The notes below the pieces were generated by a model. That model worked only from the letters and a program-made list of their open reading frames with translations, was not told where the DNA came from and did no database searches. Made by a program: the position numbers and the translations under genes. Source: Paracoccus spongiarum (GTDB lineage Bacteria; Pseudomonadota; Alphaproteobacteria; Rhodobacterales; Rhodobacteraceae). From it: DNA of 64,000 nucleotides. Below, piece by piece: positions 28,247 to 37,557 of this stretch. Within the stretch, counting starts at the first letter, position 1, and each line of letters opens with the position of its first letter. The DNA lies in assembly GCF_030732095.1 (NCBI RefSeq), contig NZ_JAVAMQ010000007.1, forward strand, positions 1-64,000, given 5' to 3'.

Positions 28247-29965
28247 CTAGTGCCAGTGCGCGCGTTTCGATGTCTGCCCGATGCCCGGGTTCAGGCTGTT
28301 GGTCGGGTCGATCTGCCGGTAGAACGCCGACAGTCCGGGCTTGGCCTTGTAGAGATGGCCGACATTGTGCTCGGCCGGGTATTCGGCACCGCGCCGGTCC
28401 AGAAGCCGCCACATCTCGTGTTCGACCGCAAGGCAGTCATGGCCCTTGCGAACCACGTAGTCCTGATGAAAGACGTGGCAGAAGAAGTGACCGTAATAGA
28501 GCTTCTTGACCAGTTTCGCGTCCAGATCGGCGGGCAGCGTCTCGACCCAGTCACGATCGTTGCGGCGCAGCGCGATGTCCAGCGCGACGATGTCGGCGAC
28601 CTCGGCGGCGTGGATGGCCCGATAGCGCACGGCGGCCCCGGCCACGGCAAAGCGATGCAGGAAGGCCGCGCGGCCTTCGTCGGGGGTGCATTCGAACATG
28701 TCGCCGCTGGCCGAGGGAAAGATCCCGGCCAGATGGTCGCGGGCCTCGGCGATGCCGGCCCCGCCCATCTTCAGCAGCAGGTGATGCTCGTAGCGGTCGC
28801 GGAACGCGATCATCCGCGCCGGCAGGTGCTGCGGGGCCAGCGCCGCGATCCGCTGCGCGACACGGTCCGAGATGGTCGTGCCCAGCCCCAGCCGTTCCGT
28901 CAACCCGTCGATGCGCGCCTTGGCCGCGAACAGTGCCGGCATCCGGTCGGTGCCGAGGCGGCGGATGAACAGGAACGTGTCCTTGCCATAGGTCGCGGCG
29001 ACATCGAAGGCCTCGCGGTGGATGTATTCGCCGGCAATCGGCAGGTTCGCGAACCGCGACAGGATGTGGCGCCGGATCCCGGTCAACTCGGCCGGGTCAT
29101 TGCTGCCGATGTAGAACACCGCAGTCTCGCGCTCGGCCGGGAAGCTGTCCAGCCGGACGGCGAAAACGGCCAGCTTGCCCGCGCAGCCCGCCGCCTCGTG
29201 CAGCCGCCGGGGATCGGCGTTGAAGCGCGCCGGGCTGTCGGCCTCGATCTCGCGCACATGGTCCGCGTAGTCGCGGTCCGATGCCCAGGCGTCGGTTGGC
29301 GCCGGGCGTGGCAGGTCGCCGCGTTCAAGTCTCGACAGGATCTCTTCGGGCGTGTCGCCGAGGTCCAGCCCCAGGTGGTTGACAAGCGCCACCGATCCGT
29401 CCGCGCGCACCTCGGCATAAAGGCTCAGCTGGGTATAGGCGGGGCCGCGATGGATCAGCGCGCCGCCGGAATTGTTGCACACCCCGCCCAGCACCGAGGC
29501 GCCGATGCAGGACGACCCGATCACGGAATGCGGCTCGCGGCCCAGCGGGCGCAGGCGCTTTTCCAGGCTGTCCAGCGTCGCGCCAGGCAGGCAGACGACC
29601 TGCGCACCATCCTGCAGCAGGTGGATACCCGCGAGGCGCATCACGTTGATCAGCACGATCTCGCGGTCGTAGTCGTCGCCCCAGGGGGTCGAGCCGCCGG
29701 TCAGCCCGGTATTGGCCGCCTGCAGGATCACCGCCCGCCCGCCGGCCACGGCGAGGTTCAGAACGCGCCACATCTCGAGAAGGGAGCCCGGCCTCACGAC
29801 CGCCGCGACCGGGCCGCCGCCATAGCGGAACCCGCGGGTAAAGGGGCGCTGGCTGCGCGCCGTGGCCAGCACGTTCCTGCGGCCGACGATACCGCGCAAC
29901 TGGTCCAGCAGCGCGGCGCGCGTCACCGGCGCCACAGCCTCTGTCCGGCTGACCGAATTGGCCAT
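28247..29965 (-). CDS. dld: Respiratory D-lactate dehydrogenase (FAD, quinone-dependent)
   Basis: A 572-residue peripheral membrane flavoenzyme oxidising D-lactate to pyruvate with electrons to quinone. Its length matches the E. coli Dld type. An N-terminal FAD-binding PCMH-type domain has QAANTGLTGGSTPWGDDYDR and SSCIGASVLGGVCNNSGGA (quoted in part). The C-terminal half is the membrane-binding region, ending in SLNPGIGQTSKRAHWH. With LldP and LutABC it lets the cell use both lactate enantiomers. ATG 29965 is chosen because the upstream extension lies in the divergent promoter. Confidence 0.94.
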   Translation of the reverse strand: MANSVSRTEAVAPVTRAALLDQLRGIVGRRNVLATARSQRPFTRGFRYGGGPVAAVVRPGSLLEMWRVLNLAVAGGRAVILQAANTGLTGGSTPWGDDYDREIVLINVMRLAGIHLLQDGAQVVCLPGATLDSLEKRLRPLGREPHSVIGSSCIGASVLGGVCNNSGGALIHRGPAYTQLSLYAEVRADGSVALVNHLGLDLGDTPEEILSRLERGDLPRPAPTDAWASDRDYADHVREIEADSPARFNADPRRLHEAAGCAGKLAVFAVRLDSFPAERETAVFYIGSNDPAELTGIRRHILSRFANLPIAGEYIHREAFDVAATYGKDTFLFIRRLGTDRMPALFAAKARIDGLTERLGLGTTISDRVAQRIAALAPQHLPARMIAFRDRYEHHLLLKMGGAGIAEARDHLAGIFPSASGDMFECTPDEGRAAFLHRFAVAGAAVRYRAIHAAEVADIVALDIALRRNDRDWVETLPADLDAKLVKKLYYGHFFCHVFHQDYVVRKGHDCLAVEHEMWRLLDRRGAEYPAEHNVGHLYKAKPGLSAFYRQIDPTNSLNPGIGQTSKRAHWH

Positions 29966-30042
29966 CGCATCCCTCCCTGGACCCGGCCCGCCCTGTCCTG
30001 CCGCACGAACGGGGACGGCAGGACATCTGGAATTACCCTTCC

Positions 30043-30079
30043 TTGACATGTGGTAAATTATTTTTACCGCTCTTGTCAA
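30043..30079. promoter_or_regulatory. Divergent promoter/operator of the lactate genes
   Basis: A palindrome GGTAAATTATTTTTACC (30052-30068; 6-bp arms, 5-nt centre) sits between two facing -35-like hexamers: TTGACA on the plus strand (30043-30048) and TTGACA on the minus strand (30079-30074). This AT-rich block stands out in the GC-rich surroundings. A regulator dimer bound here would cover both promoters. The adjacent FadR-type regulator is the obvious candidate. Confidence 0.6.
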
Positions 30080-30153
30080 TGTGGAAATCGGTTGTCCCCG
30101 ATCAGGCCGCGCGGCTAATGTCGATCACCGATCCCCGGCACATGGAGACGCGC

Positions 30154-30927
30154 ATGGGCAGCGAAGTGAACAAGGGCGCACCCGCCGCGGCCAGCACCGC
30201 GCGCCACATCGAGGACCTGATCCTCGAGGGATCGCTGCGCCCCGGCGATCCGCTGCTGCCCGAGCGCGAGATGGCGCTGCGGCTGAACGTGTCGCGGCCG
30301 ACGCTGCGGCAGGGCATCCGGATGCTGGAGGAGAAGGGCCTGATCGTCGCCGAGCCGGGCGGGGGGCGCAAGGTCGCCATGCTGGCGACCAGCATCACCG
30401 ACCCGCTGATCGAACTGATGTCGTCGCGCGGCGCGGTGGTGAACGACTATCTGGAACTGCGCGCCACGCTGGAGGGCATGGCCGCAAGCCTCGCCGCCAC
30501 CCGCGCCAATGATGTCGACCGCGAGACGCTGGGCCGCTGCATGGCGCGGATCGCGGCGGCGCATGACAAGGCCGATCCGCGCGACGAAGCCGAGGCCGAT
30601 GTGGACCTGCATATCGCGGTCTACGAGGCCAGCCACAACATCGTCCTGCTGCAGGTCATGCGGGCGCTGTCGGGGATGCTGCGCAAGGGCGTGTTCCACA
30701 ACCGCGAAAGGCTTTATGCCCGCGCGGAGGTGCGCGATGTCCTGCTGGGCCAGCACCAGGCCATCCATGACGCGGTGATGGCGCGCGACCCGGTTGCCGC
30801 CGCCCGCGCGGCCGAGGATCACATGACCTATACCCGCAGGGTCCTGTCCGAGATCGCCGCCGCAGATGCCCGGCTGGAAATCTCGCTGCGCCGGATCGAG
30901 GGCGGCAGCATCACCCATCGCGGCTAG
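30154..30927 (+). CDS. GntR/FadR-family regulator, probable lactate-responsive repressor
   Basis: A 257-residue GntR protein: winged helix at about 12-78 (RPGDPLLPEREMALRLNVSRPTLRQGIRMLEEKGLI, quoted in two parts here) and a C-terminal all-helical FCD ligand domain with metal-site histidines around DLHIAVYEASHN, LGQHQAIHDAV and AEDHM. It resembles LldR/PdhR-type regulators and is divergent from dld-lldP-lutABC. The ATG at 30154 has GGAGA 5-9 nt upstream; ATGs at 30142 and 30118 are alternatives. Ligand identity is inferred from context. Confidence 0.85.
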   Translation: MGSEVNKGAPAAASTARHIEDLILEGSLRPGDPLLPEREMALRLNVSRPTLRQGIRMLEEKGLIVAEPGGGRKVAMLATSITDPLIELMSSRGAVVNDYLELRATLEGMAASLAATRANDVDRETLGRCMARIAAAHDKADPRDEAEADVDLHIAVYEASHNIVLLQVMRALSGMLRKGVFHNRERLYARAEVRDVLLGQHQAIHDAVMARDPVAAARAAEDHMTYTRRVLSEIAAADARLEISLRRIEGGSITHRG

Positions 30928-30939
30928 GATCGCGCGGCT

Positions 30940-32418
30940 TCAGACGACGGCGCCGATCTGCCAGGGCAGGAACTCGTTGTCGCCAAGGCCCAGAAGCTCG
31001 CTTTTGCTGGCCCGGCCCGAGGCGGTCTCGAGGATCAGCGCGACGATCTCGCGCGCCTTCGCCTCGAGGCTGACGCCCTGCGTCAGGATATCGCCGCAAT
31101 TCAGGTCCATGTCCTCGGTCATCGCGCGATAAAGGCGGTCGTTGGTCGCCAGCTTGATCGTGGGCGCGGGCTTCGATCCGAAGGCCGATCCGCGGCCGGT
31201 GGTAAAGACGATCAGCTGCGCCCCCCCGGCGATCTGGCCGGTCGCCGAGACCGGGTCATAGCCGGGCGTGTCCATGAAGTTCAGCCCCGGCGCGGTGATC
31301 GGCTCGGCGTATTCCAGCACCGCGTTCAGGGGCGTTCCACCGGCCTTGGCGACCGCGCCCAGCGATTTCTCGAGGATGGTGGTCAGCCCCCCCGCCTTGT
31401 TGCCGGGGCTTGGATTGTTGTCCAGCGAGGCGCCGTTGCGGGCGGTATAATCCTCCCACCAGCGCAGGCGATCGACCAGCCGCCGGGCCACGTCGGGGCT
31501 GGCAGCGCGATCCAGCAGCAGCCGTTCCGCGCCATAGATCTCGGGCGTCTCGGACAGCACGACCGAAGCACCCTGCGCCGCCAGCATGTCGCAGGCCACC
31601 CCAAGCGCGGGGTTCGCGGTGATCCCCGAAAACCCGTCCGAGCCGCCGCATTGCAGGCCGATCCGCAGCGCGCTGGCGGGCGCCGGGGCGCGGCGCGCGG
31701 CGCCGATTTCAGGCAGCATCTGCCGCACGCGGGCCTTGATCGCCTCGATCGTGGCGCGGGTGCCGCCACTGTCCTGGATGGTCAGCCCGTGGAACCGCGC
31801 AGCCTCGCCCAGGTCCTGCTTCATGCGGGCGATCTGCATCACCTCGCAGCCCAGCCCCACGAACAGCGCCGCACCGACATTCGGATGCCCCGCATGGCCG
31901 GTCAGCACCCGTTGCAGCGCCTGCCAGCCGGGGCCGCTGTCTGCCATGCCGCAGCCCGTGCCATGCGCGAAGGCCGCGATGCCGTCGATGTCGGGATGGG
32001 CGTCCAGCACCCCCTCGATCCGCAATTCCTCGGCGGCGCGACGGATGACCGTGGCCGAACAGTTCACCGTCGCCACCAGCGCGATGAAATTGCGGGTGCC
32101 GACCTGCCCGCCGGCGCGGTGATAGCCGCGGAAATTCATCGCCGGGCCGCGATGGCGCTCCAGCGCCGCCTGCGCGGCGGCCAGCCCCGCGCCGGGTCGA
32201 TGGTCGCGATCATGCGCGCCGAAGGCGAGATTGTGGCTGTGGACATGCGCACCCGCCGCGATCGCCTGCGTCGCATAGCCGATCACCTGACCGAATTTCA
32301 GGACCGCCTCGCCGGCCGCGATGTCCCGGCGGGCGATCTTGTGACCGGCCGGCGCGATGCCCCGTTCGGTCAGGATCGCGACCGTGTCGGCCGCATTCAG
32401 GATCATCGGCTCAGCCAC
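30940..32418 (-). CDS. uxaA: Altronate dehydratase UxaA
   Basis: Dehydrates altronate to 2-keto-3-deoxygluconate in galacturonate catabolism. A full-length 492-residue UxaA-family enzyme: an N-terminal SAF domain (about 1-90) and the large catalytic domain with NFRGYHRAGGQVGTRN, LQCGGSDGFSGITANPALG and GGAQLIVFTTGRGSAFGSK segments. The GTG at 32418 overlaps the uxuB stop and has GAGG 6 nt upstream; an ATG at 32406 is an alternative. Last gene of the uronate operon. Related family members act on galactarate or other sugar acids, but uxaC in the same operon supports altronate. Confidence 0.85.
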   Translation of the reverse strand: MAEPMILNAADTVAILTERGIAPAGHKIARRDIAAGEAVLKFGQVIGYATQAIAAGAHVHSHNLAFGAHDRDHRPGAGLAAAQAALERHRGPAMNFRGYHRAGGQVGTRNFIALVATVNCSATVIRRAAEELRIEGVLDAHPDIDGIAAFAHGTGCGMADSGPGWQALQRVLTGHAGHPNVGAALFVGLGCEVMQIARMKQDLGEAARFHGLTIQDSGGTRATIEAIKARVRQMLPEIGAARRAPAPASALRIGLQCGGSDGFSGITANPALGVACDMLAAQGASVVLSETPEIYGAERLLLDRAASPDVARRLVDRLRWWEDYTARNGASLDNNPSPGNKAGGLTTILEKSLGAVAKAGGTPLNAVLEYAEPITAPGLNFMDTPGYDPVSATGQIAGGAQLIVFTTGRGSAFGSKPAPTIKLATNDRLYRAMTEDMDLNCGDILTQGVSLEAKAREIVALILETASGRASKSELLGLGDNEFLPWQIGAVV

Positions 32419-33841
32419 GCACCGCCTCGCGCGCGCCGCGATCCACGAGGGTCCGCAGCGCCCCGGTCAGGTCCCCCGCAAAGTCCGCATCCTCGCGCAA
32501 TTGCCGCGGGAACACCTCCTGCAGCGTCAGGAAGCCCGCCACCGTCGCCGCGGGGTCGTCCTGCCACAGCGCGGCCAGACGCTGGGCCAGCGGATCCTTG
32601 ACCTCGATGGGCTGGCCGGCCTCGTCGCGGCCCGACGCATAGCGCATCCACCCCGCCACGGCCAGCATCAGCCCCGGTACGGCACGACCCGCGGCGCGCG
32701 ATTCCGCGATCGTGGACAGGATCCGCTGCGGCAGCTTCTGGCTGCCATCCATGGCGATCTGCCAGGTCCGGTGGCGGATCGCGGGGTTGGCATAGCGTCG
32801 GGCCAGCGCCGCCGCATAGGCCGCCAGATCGACCTCCGGCGGCGGCGTCAGCGCCGGGATGATCTCGTCGCGCCACAGCCGCGACACGAAGCCGGCAAAG
32901 ACCGGGTCGGCCACCGTGTCCGAGATGGTCTGGTGGCCCGCCAGATAGCCCAGATAGGCGAGGCTGGAATGGGTGCCGTTCAGCATCCGCAGCTTCATGT
33001 GCTCGAAAGGCGTCACATCCGCGACCAGCTGCGCGCCGACCGCCTCGAAGGCCGGGCGCGGGGTGCAGAAACGATCCTCGATCACCCATTGGCGGAACGG
33101 CTCGTGCATGACCGGCGCCTCGTCGCGCTGGCCCGTCTCGGCCTCCAGCCGGTCGAGATCCTCGGGAGTGGTGGCCGGCACGATCCGGTCGACCATGGTC
33201 GAGGGAAAGGCGCCGTGCTGCGCGATCCAGTCTGCCAGCGCGGGCTCGACCAGCCGGGCCAGTTCCAGCACGACCCCGCGCACCACATGGCCATTCTCGG
33301 GCAGGTTGTCACAGCAGAGCACGGTGAAGGGCCCCAGCCCCGCGTCACGCCGGGCCGCCAGCGCCCGGACAAGGAAACCGGGCGCGGAGCTCGGCAGCGG
33401 ATGGGCCAGATCATGCGCGATGTCGGGATGAGCGGTGTTCAGCCGGCCGGTCGAGGGTTCGTGGCAATAGCCCTTCTCGGTCACCGTCAGGCTGACGATC
33501 CGGGTGGTTTCGGCGGCCATGGCGTCCAGCACGGCCTGCGGATCTTCGGGGGCGACCAGCACATCGGTCAGCGCCGTGACCACCTGCGGCGTCATGCCGT
33601 CCGGTCCCAGTTCGACCGCGGTATAGGCCCAGCCCTGCGGCAACAGCCGGTCGCGAGTGCCGGGCGATTTCAGCGACACGCCGATGATGCCCCAGTCGCC
33701 GCCCCCTTCCGCCGCCGCCTCGGCCACATAAAGGGCGCCATGCGCGCGGAAAAAGGCCCCAAGGCCCAGATGGACGATGCCCGCCGGCGCCTCGGAAGGG
33801 GTGCGGTAAAGCCTATCGTGCAAGCCAGCCTCCATCGACAT
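32411..33841 (-). CDS. uxuB: Mannitol-dehydrogenase-family uronate reductase (fructuronate/tagaturonate reductase)
   Basis: A 476-residue long-chain polyol dehydrogenase with the N-terminal NAD-binding pattern HLGLGAFFRAH and the catalytic-lysine region HMKLRMLNGTHSSLAYLG near residue 285. It would reduce the keto-uronate made by UxaC to mannonate or altronate. Because the operon has uxaA but no uxuA, tagaturonate reduction (UxaB role) is at least as likely as fructuronate reduction. The start is unclear: ATG 33841 overlaps kduD by 29 nt, and a TTG at 33823 lies 5 nt after a GGAGG within this frame. Confidence 0.8.
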   Translation of the reverse strand: MSMEAGLHDRLYRTPSEAPAGIVHLGLGAFFRAHGALYVAEAAAEGGGDWGIIGVSLKSPGTRDRLLPQGWAYTAVELGPDGMTPQVVTALTDVLVAPEDPQAVLDAMAAETTRIVSLTVTEKGYCHEPSTGRLNTAHPDIAHDLAHPLPSSAPGFLVRALAARRDAGLGPFTVLCCDNLPENGHVVRGVVLELARLVEPALADWIAQHGAFPSTMVDRIVPATTPEDLDRLEAETGQRDEAPVMHEPFRQWVIEDRFCTPRPAFEAVGAQLVADVTPFEHMKLRMLNGTHSSLAYLGYLAGHQTISDTVADPVFAGFVSRLWRDEIIPALTPPPEVDLAAYAAALARRYANPAIRHRTWQIAMDGSQKLPQRILSTIAESRAAGRAVPGLMLAVAGWMRYASGRDEAGQPIEVKDPLAQRLAALWQDDPAATVAGFLTLQEVFPRQLREDADFAGDLTGALRTLVDRGAREAVRG

Positions 33842-34538
33842 TCAGGATCGCGCCGTTCACGTAATCCGAGGCCGGCGCGGACAGGAACACCGCCGTCTGC
33901 GCGATGTCCTCGGGCCGACCCCAGCGGCCGGCGGGGATGCGATCGAGGATCGCCCGGCTGCGATCCGGGTCGGCGCGCAGCGCCTCGGTGTTGTTCGTCT
34001 CGATATAGCCGGGCGCGATCGCGTTCACGTTCAGCCCGGCACCCGCCCATTCATTCGCCATCAGCCGGGTCAGCCCCGCCACGCCATGCTTGCTGGCGGT
34101 ATAGCTGGGCACCCGGATGCCGCCCTGAAAGGACAGCAGCGAGGCGATATTGACAATCTTGCCGCTGCCCCTCGGCAGGGCGGCGCGGGCGAAGGCCTGG
34201 CAGGTGAAGAACAGCGCCTTCAGGTTCACGTCCATCACCGCGTCCCAGTCGGCCTCGGTGAAATCCACCGCATCGGCGCGGCGGATGATGCCGGCATTGT
34301 TCACGAGGATGTCGATGCGTTCGGAGGCAAAGACGTCGCGGGCCGCCATCGGATCGGCGAAGTCCAGCTGCAGCGACCGTCCCCGGCCCATCAGCGCCAG
34401 CGTCTCGGCGCAATCGCGCCGCCCCGCCGCGATCACCTCGGCGCCGGCACCCGCCAGACCCACGGCAATCGCCTGGCCGATGCCCGTGTTCGCGCCGGTC
34501 ACGAGGGCGGTCCGGCCCTCAAGGGAAAACGCGCTCAC
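33813..34538 (-). CDS. kduD: 2-dehydro-3-deoxy-D-gluconate 5-dehydrogenase
   Basis: A 241-residue short-chain dehydrogenase with TGANTGIG (14-21), NNAG (80-83), catalytic Ser133 and Tyr146-x-x-x-Lys150. KduD reduces 2,5-diketo-3-deoxygluconate, the KduI product, to 2-keto-3-deoxygluconate. The assignment over generic SDRs rests on the kduI neighbour and the family-like IIRRADAVDFTEADWDAVMDVNLK stretch (in two halves). It starts at a GTG overlapping the kduI stop (GTGA). Confidence 0.87.
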   Translation of the reverse strand: MSAFSLEGRTALVTGANTGIGQAIAVGLAGAGAEVIAAGRRDCAETLALMGRGRSLQLDFADPMAARDVFASERIDILVNNAGIIRRADAVDFTEADWDAVMDVNLKALFFTCQAFARAALPRGSGKIVNIASLLSFQGGIRVPSYTASKHGVAGLTRLMANEWAGAGLNVNAIAPGYIETNNTEALRADPDRSRAILDRIPAGRWGRPEDIAQTAVFLSAPASDYVNGAILNVDGGWLAR

Positions 34539-35359
34539 CGCAAGTCCCCGGGCTGGACGAAATCCATGTCGGTATAGTCCACATTGTCGCCCGCCATCGC
34601 CCAGATGAAGGTATAGGCACCGATGCCGGCCCCCGAATGGATCGACCAGGGCGGCGACAGGACGGCCTGTTCATTGGCCACGAACAGGTGCCGCGTCTCC
34701 TGCGGCTCGCCCATCAGGTGCAGGACGCGCGATTCGGGCGCCATGCCGTGATACAGATAGGCCTCCATCCGGCGGTCATGGACATGGCTGGGGATGGTGT
34801 TCCAGACCGAGCCGTCCTCAAGCGAGGTATAGCCCAGCACCAGCTGGCAGCTTTCCATCACCAGCGGGTGGATGAACTGCCGGATCGTGCGCTTGTTCGA
34901 GGTTTCCGCGGCTCCCAGCCGGACCTCCTTGGCCTCGGCCACGGTCACGAGGCGGTGCGGCAGCGCCCGATGCGCGGGCGCCGAGGTGATGTAGAACCGC
35001 CCCTCGCCCGCAAACGTCACGGCGCCCGCGCCCATGCCCAGATACAGCACATCGCCATGGGCCATGTCCCAGCCGGTGCCCGCGGCCTCGACACGGCCCG
35101 GACCGCCGATGTTGACGATGCCCATCTCGCGGCGCTCGAGGAAGCTGTCGGTCCTCGTCTCCGCAATGCGGTCCAACACCAGCGCCGCCCCGGCCGGCAC
35201 CGCGCCCCCCACCACGAAGCGGTCGTAATGGGTATAGACCAGCCGGATCTGACCCTCCGTGAAGATGCCTTCTGCCAGGAAGTGGCGGCGCAAATCGGCG
35301 GTGTCCATGCCTTTCGCGTGACCGGGATGGATCGCGTGGCGGGTCTCGACATGGGTCAT
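34535..35359 (-). CDS. kduI: 5-dehydro-4-deoxy-D-glucuronate isomerase
   Basis: A 274-residue cupin-fold zinc isomerase converting the linear product of unsaturated uronates into 2,5-diketo-3-deoxygluconate. KduI family features are RHAIHPGHAKGMDTADLRRHFL at the N-terminus (22 residues, given by its ends), NIGGPGRVEAAG, and the metal-site region NTIPSHVHDRRMEAYLY, then WSIHSGAGIGAYTFIWAMAG near the C-terminus. AAGGAC precedes the ATG at 35359. It is flanked by kdgF and kduD, forming a contiguous unsaturated-uronate branch. Confidence 0.93.
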   Translation of the reverse strand: MTHVETRHAIHPGHAKGMDTADLRRHFLAEGIFTEGQIRLVYTHYDRFVVGGAVPAGAALVLDRIAETRTDSFLERREMGIVNIGGPGRVEAAGTGWDMAHGDVLYLGMGAGAVTFAGEGRFYITSAPAHRALPHRLVTVAEAKEVRLGAAETSNKRTIRQFIHPLVMESCQLVLGYTSLEDGSVWNTIPSHVHDRRMEAYLYHGMAPESRVLHLMGEPQETRHLFVANEQAVLSPPWSIHSGAGIGAYTFIWAMAGDNVDYTDMDFVQPGDLR

Positions 35360-35370
35360 CAGGGGTCCTT

Positions 35371-35652
35371 TCACAGAAAATCGTCGCGGCGCGGGGTGAA
35401 GCTGTCGATCAGTTCGCCCGCCTCGAGACACAGGCAGCCATGTTCGGCGCCCGAGGGAATGATGAAGGCATCGCCCGGCCCGATCTCGAGATCGCGCCCG
35501 TCCAGCGTGAAGAGGTAGCGGCCCGAGCGGACGTAGGTCGATTGCACATGCGGGTGGCTGTGCAGCGCGCCCCGGTCCCCCGCCGCGAAGGCAAAGCGGA
35601 CGACCATCAGATCGGGCGAATGGGCAAGGACCGTGCGGACCGGATCGCTCAT
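35371..35652 (-). CDS. kdgF: KdgF-like cupin (unsaturated uronate cyclic-to-linear conversion)
   Basis: A 93-residue single-domain cupin with metal-ligand pattern HSHPHVQSTYVRSG, a GRDLEIGPGDAFIIPSGAEHG second motif and a terminal DSFTPRRDDFL. KdgF converts 4,5-unsaturated galacturonate to the open-chain ketone used by KduI. Identification rests on small size, motif and position directly before kduI. The ATG at 35652 overlaps the TRAP permease stop (ATGA). Confidence 0.8.
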   Translation of the reverse strand: MSDPVRTVLAHSPDLMVVRFAFAAGDRGALHSHPHVQSTYVRSGRYLFTLDGRDLEIGPGDAFIIPSGAEHGCLCLEAGELIDSFTPRRDDFL

Positions 35653-36929
35653 CTGAACACCGAGGGCAGCCACAGCGACAGCGCCGGGATGTAGGTGACC
35701 AGCAGCAGCGTGGCGAAGGCCGCGCCATAGAACGGCCAGATCGTGCGCATCGCCTGCCAGATGCTGATGCGCCCCACCGCGCAGCCCACGAACAGCACCG
35801 CACCGACCGGCGGGGTGCACAGGCCGATGCCCAGGTTGAGGATCAGGATGACCCCGAAATGCACCGGATCGACGCCGAAGGCCTGCGCGACCGGCAGGAA
35901 GATCGGCGTGGTGATGACGATCAGCGGCGACATGTCCATGAAGGTGCCGAGGATCAGCAGGATCACGTTCATCAGCAACAGGATCACCAGCGGGTTGTTC
36001 GAGATGTTCTGCAGCAGCTCGACCAGCTGCGCGGGCACCTTCAGATAGGCCAGCAGCCAGCCGAAACAGGCCGCGCAACCGATCACCAGCAGCACCATCG
36101 AGGTGGTGCGCACGGCGCCCTTGGTGGCCTCGACGAATTCGGCCCAGGGCAGGCTGCGATAGACCAGCGCGGTGATCAGCAGCGCATAGACCACCGCGAT
36201 GTTGCTGCTTTCCGAGGCGGTGAACACGCCGGATCGGACGCCGCCGAAGATGATCGCGATCAGGATCAGCCCGGGCAGCGCCGAGACGAACAGCGCGCCC
36301 ATCATCCGCAGGCCGGGAAACGGCTCGGTCGGATAGCCCTTCTTGCGCGCCACCCACCAGGCCGCGGCCATCAGCATCAGCGCCAGCAGCAGCCCCGGCA
36401 CGATGCCGGCGGTGAACAGGTCCGCGATCGACAGTCGGCCGCCGGCGGCGATGGAATAGATGATCATGTTGTGGCTGGGCGGGATCATCAGCGCGATGAT
36501 CGAGCTGACGACGGTGATGTTGACCGCGTAATCCACGTCATAGCCGCGTTCCCTCATCTGCGGCACCATCAGCCCGCCGACCGCGCTGGCATCGGCCGCA
36601 GCCGAGCCCGAGACGCCGCCGAACATCAGGCTGGCCATGATGTTGACCTGCCCCAGCCCACCCTTCAGATGCCCGACCAGCGCGCCGGCCAGCGCCACCA
36701 GCCGCCGCGCGATGTCGCCGCGCACCATCAGGTCCCCCGAATAGATGAAGAACGGAATGGCCATCAGCGCAAAGACCGAGATGCCGCTGTTCAGCCGCTG
36801 GAACACCACCACCGGCGGCAGGCCCAGATACAGCACGGTGAAAAAGCTTGATGCGCCAAGGCAGAAGGCGACCGGCGTGCCGATCAGCAGCAGTCCCGCA
36901 AAGCTTCCGAAGAGGATCCAGTATTCCAT
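35649..36929 (-). CDS. TRAP transporter large permease (DctM type), uronate operon
   Basis: A 426-residue polytopic membrane protein of the DctM/SiaM family with about 12 hydrophobic segments and the signatures GGVSGSAAADASAVGG and IPPSHNMIIYSIAAGG. It forms the sodium-coupled translocation channel with the DctQ-type partner encoded just upstream (3-nt gap). Substrate inferred from the operon: uronates or unsaturated mono/oligo-uronates. Confidence 0.93.
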   Translation of the reverse strand: MEYWILFGSFAGLLLIGTPVAFCLGASSFFTVLYLGLPPVVVFQRLNSGISVFALMAIPFFIYSGDLMVRGDIARRLVALAGALVGHLKGGLGQVNIMASLMFGGVSGSAAADASAVGGLMVPQMRERGYDVDYAVNITVVSSIIALMIPPSHNMIIYSIAAGGRLSIADLFTAGIVPGLLLALMLMAAAWWVARKKGYPTEPFPGLRMMGALFVSALPGLILIAIIFGGVRSGVFTASESSNIAVVYALLITALVYRSLPWAEFVEATKGAVRTTSMVLLVIGCAACFGWLLAYLKVPAQLVELLQNISNNPLVILLLMNVILLILGTFMDMSPLIVITTPIFLPVAQAFGVDPVHFGVILILNLGIGLCTPPVGAVLFVGCAVGRISIWQAMRTIWPFYGAAFATLLLVTYIPALSLWLPSVFR

Positions 36930-36932
36930 GTC

Positions 36933-37529
36933 CTACCTCCCGCTGCGCGACGAAGGGTCCAGAAACTTTCCGGCGTCGGGGCCGTCTGCGCGGCCATCCG
37001 CGATGCCGTCCGCCGCGTCGTCCATGTCGCCAAAGCGCAGCGTGCGCAGGCCCGCCGCGCGGCGCAGGATGCGTTCTGCCGAGAACAGGATCAGCAGCAA
37101 CCCGCCCGCGATCACCGGCGCGAAGTCCCAGATGCGCGAGATGCCAAGCCCCGGCACCACGCCGCTTGCGGCCTTGGCGGCCAGTTGCCAGCCGAACCAC
37201 ATCATGCCGAAGCCGAAGGCCGCGACGACTAGATCCGACAGGCTGTGAAACCACGGACGCCAGCTTTCGGGCACCACCATCAGGCCCACATCGAAGGACA
37301 GGTGGTAGCCCTCCTTCACGCCGACTGCCGCGCCGATGAAGATGAACCAGCCCATCAGCATCACGCTGGCGGGTTCGGCCCAGAACAGGCTTGTGCCCAC
37401 CACATATCGATAGAAGACCTGCGCAAAGACGAAGGCGGTCATCAGCACCAGGCCGATCCCCGCGATCCACAGCCCGATCCGGGCGATCACGCCCGTCACC
37501 TCGGCAAGTTTCAACAAGCCCCCGCGCAT
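36933..37529 (-). CDS. TRAP transporter small permease (DctQ type), uronate operon
   Basis: A 198-residue protein with four hydrophobic segments (about 12-35, 50-70, 92-115, 130-152) and the typical VFYRYVVGTSLFWAEPAS region. The C-terminal 45 residues are hydrophilic and Asp/Gly-rich, somewhat longer than usual. It pairs with the DctM-type permease. Confidence 0.9.
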   Translation of the reverse strand: MRGGLLKLAEVTGVIARIGLWIAGIGLVLMTAFVFAQVFYRYVVGTSLFWAEPASVMLMGWFIFIGAAVGVKEGYHLSFDVGLMVVPESWRPWFHSLSDLVVAAFGFGMMWFGWQLAAKAASGVVPGLGISRIWDFAPVIAGGLLLILFSAERILRRAAGLRTLRFGDMDDAADGIADGRADGPDAGKFLDPSSRSGR

Positions 37530-37557
37530 CCGCAGACCTCCCCTCGGGAAATGGCAA

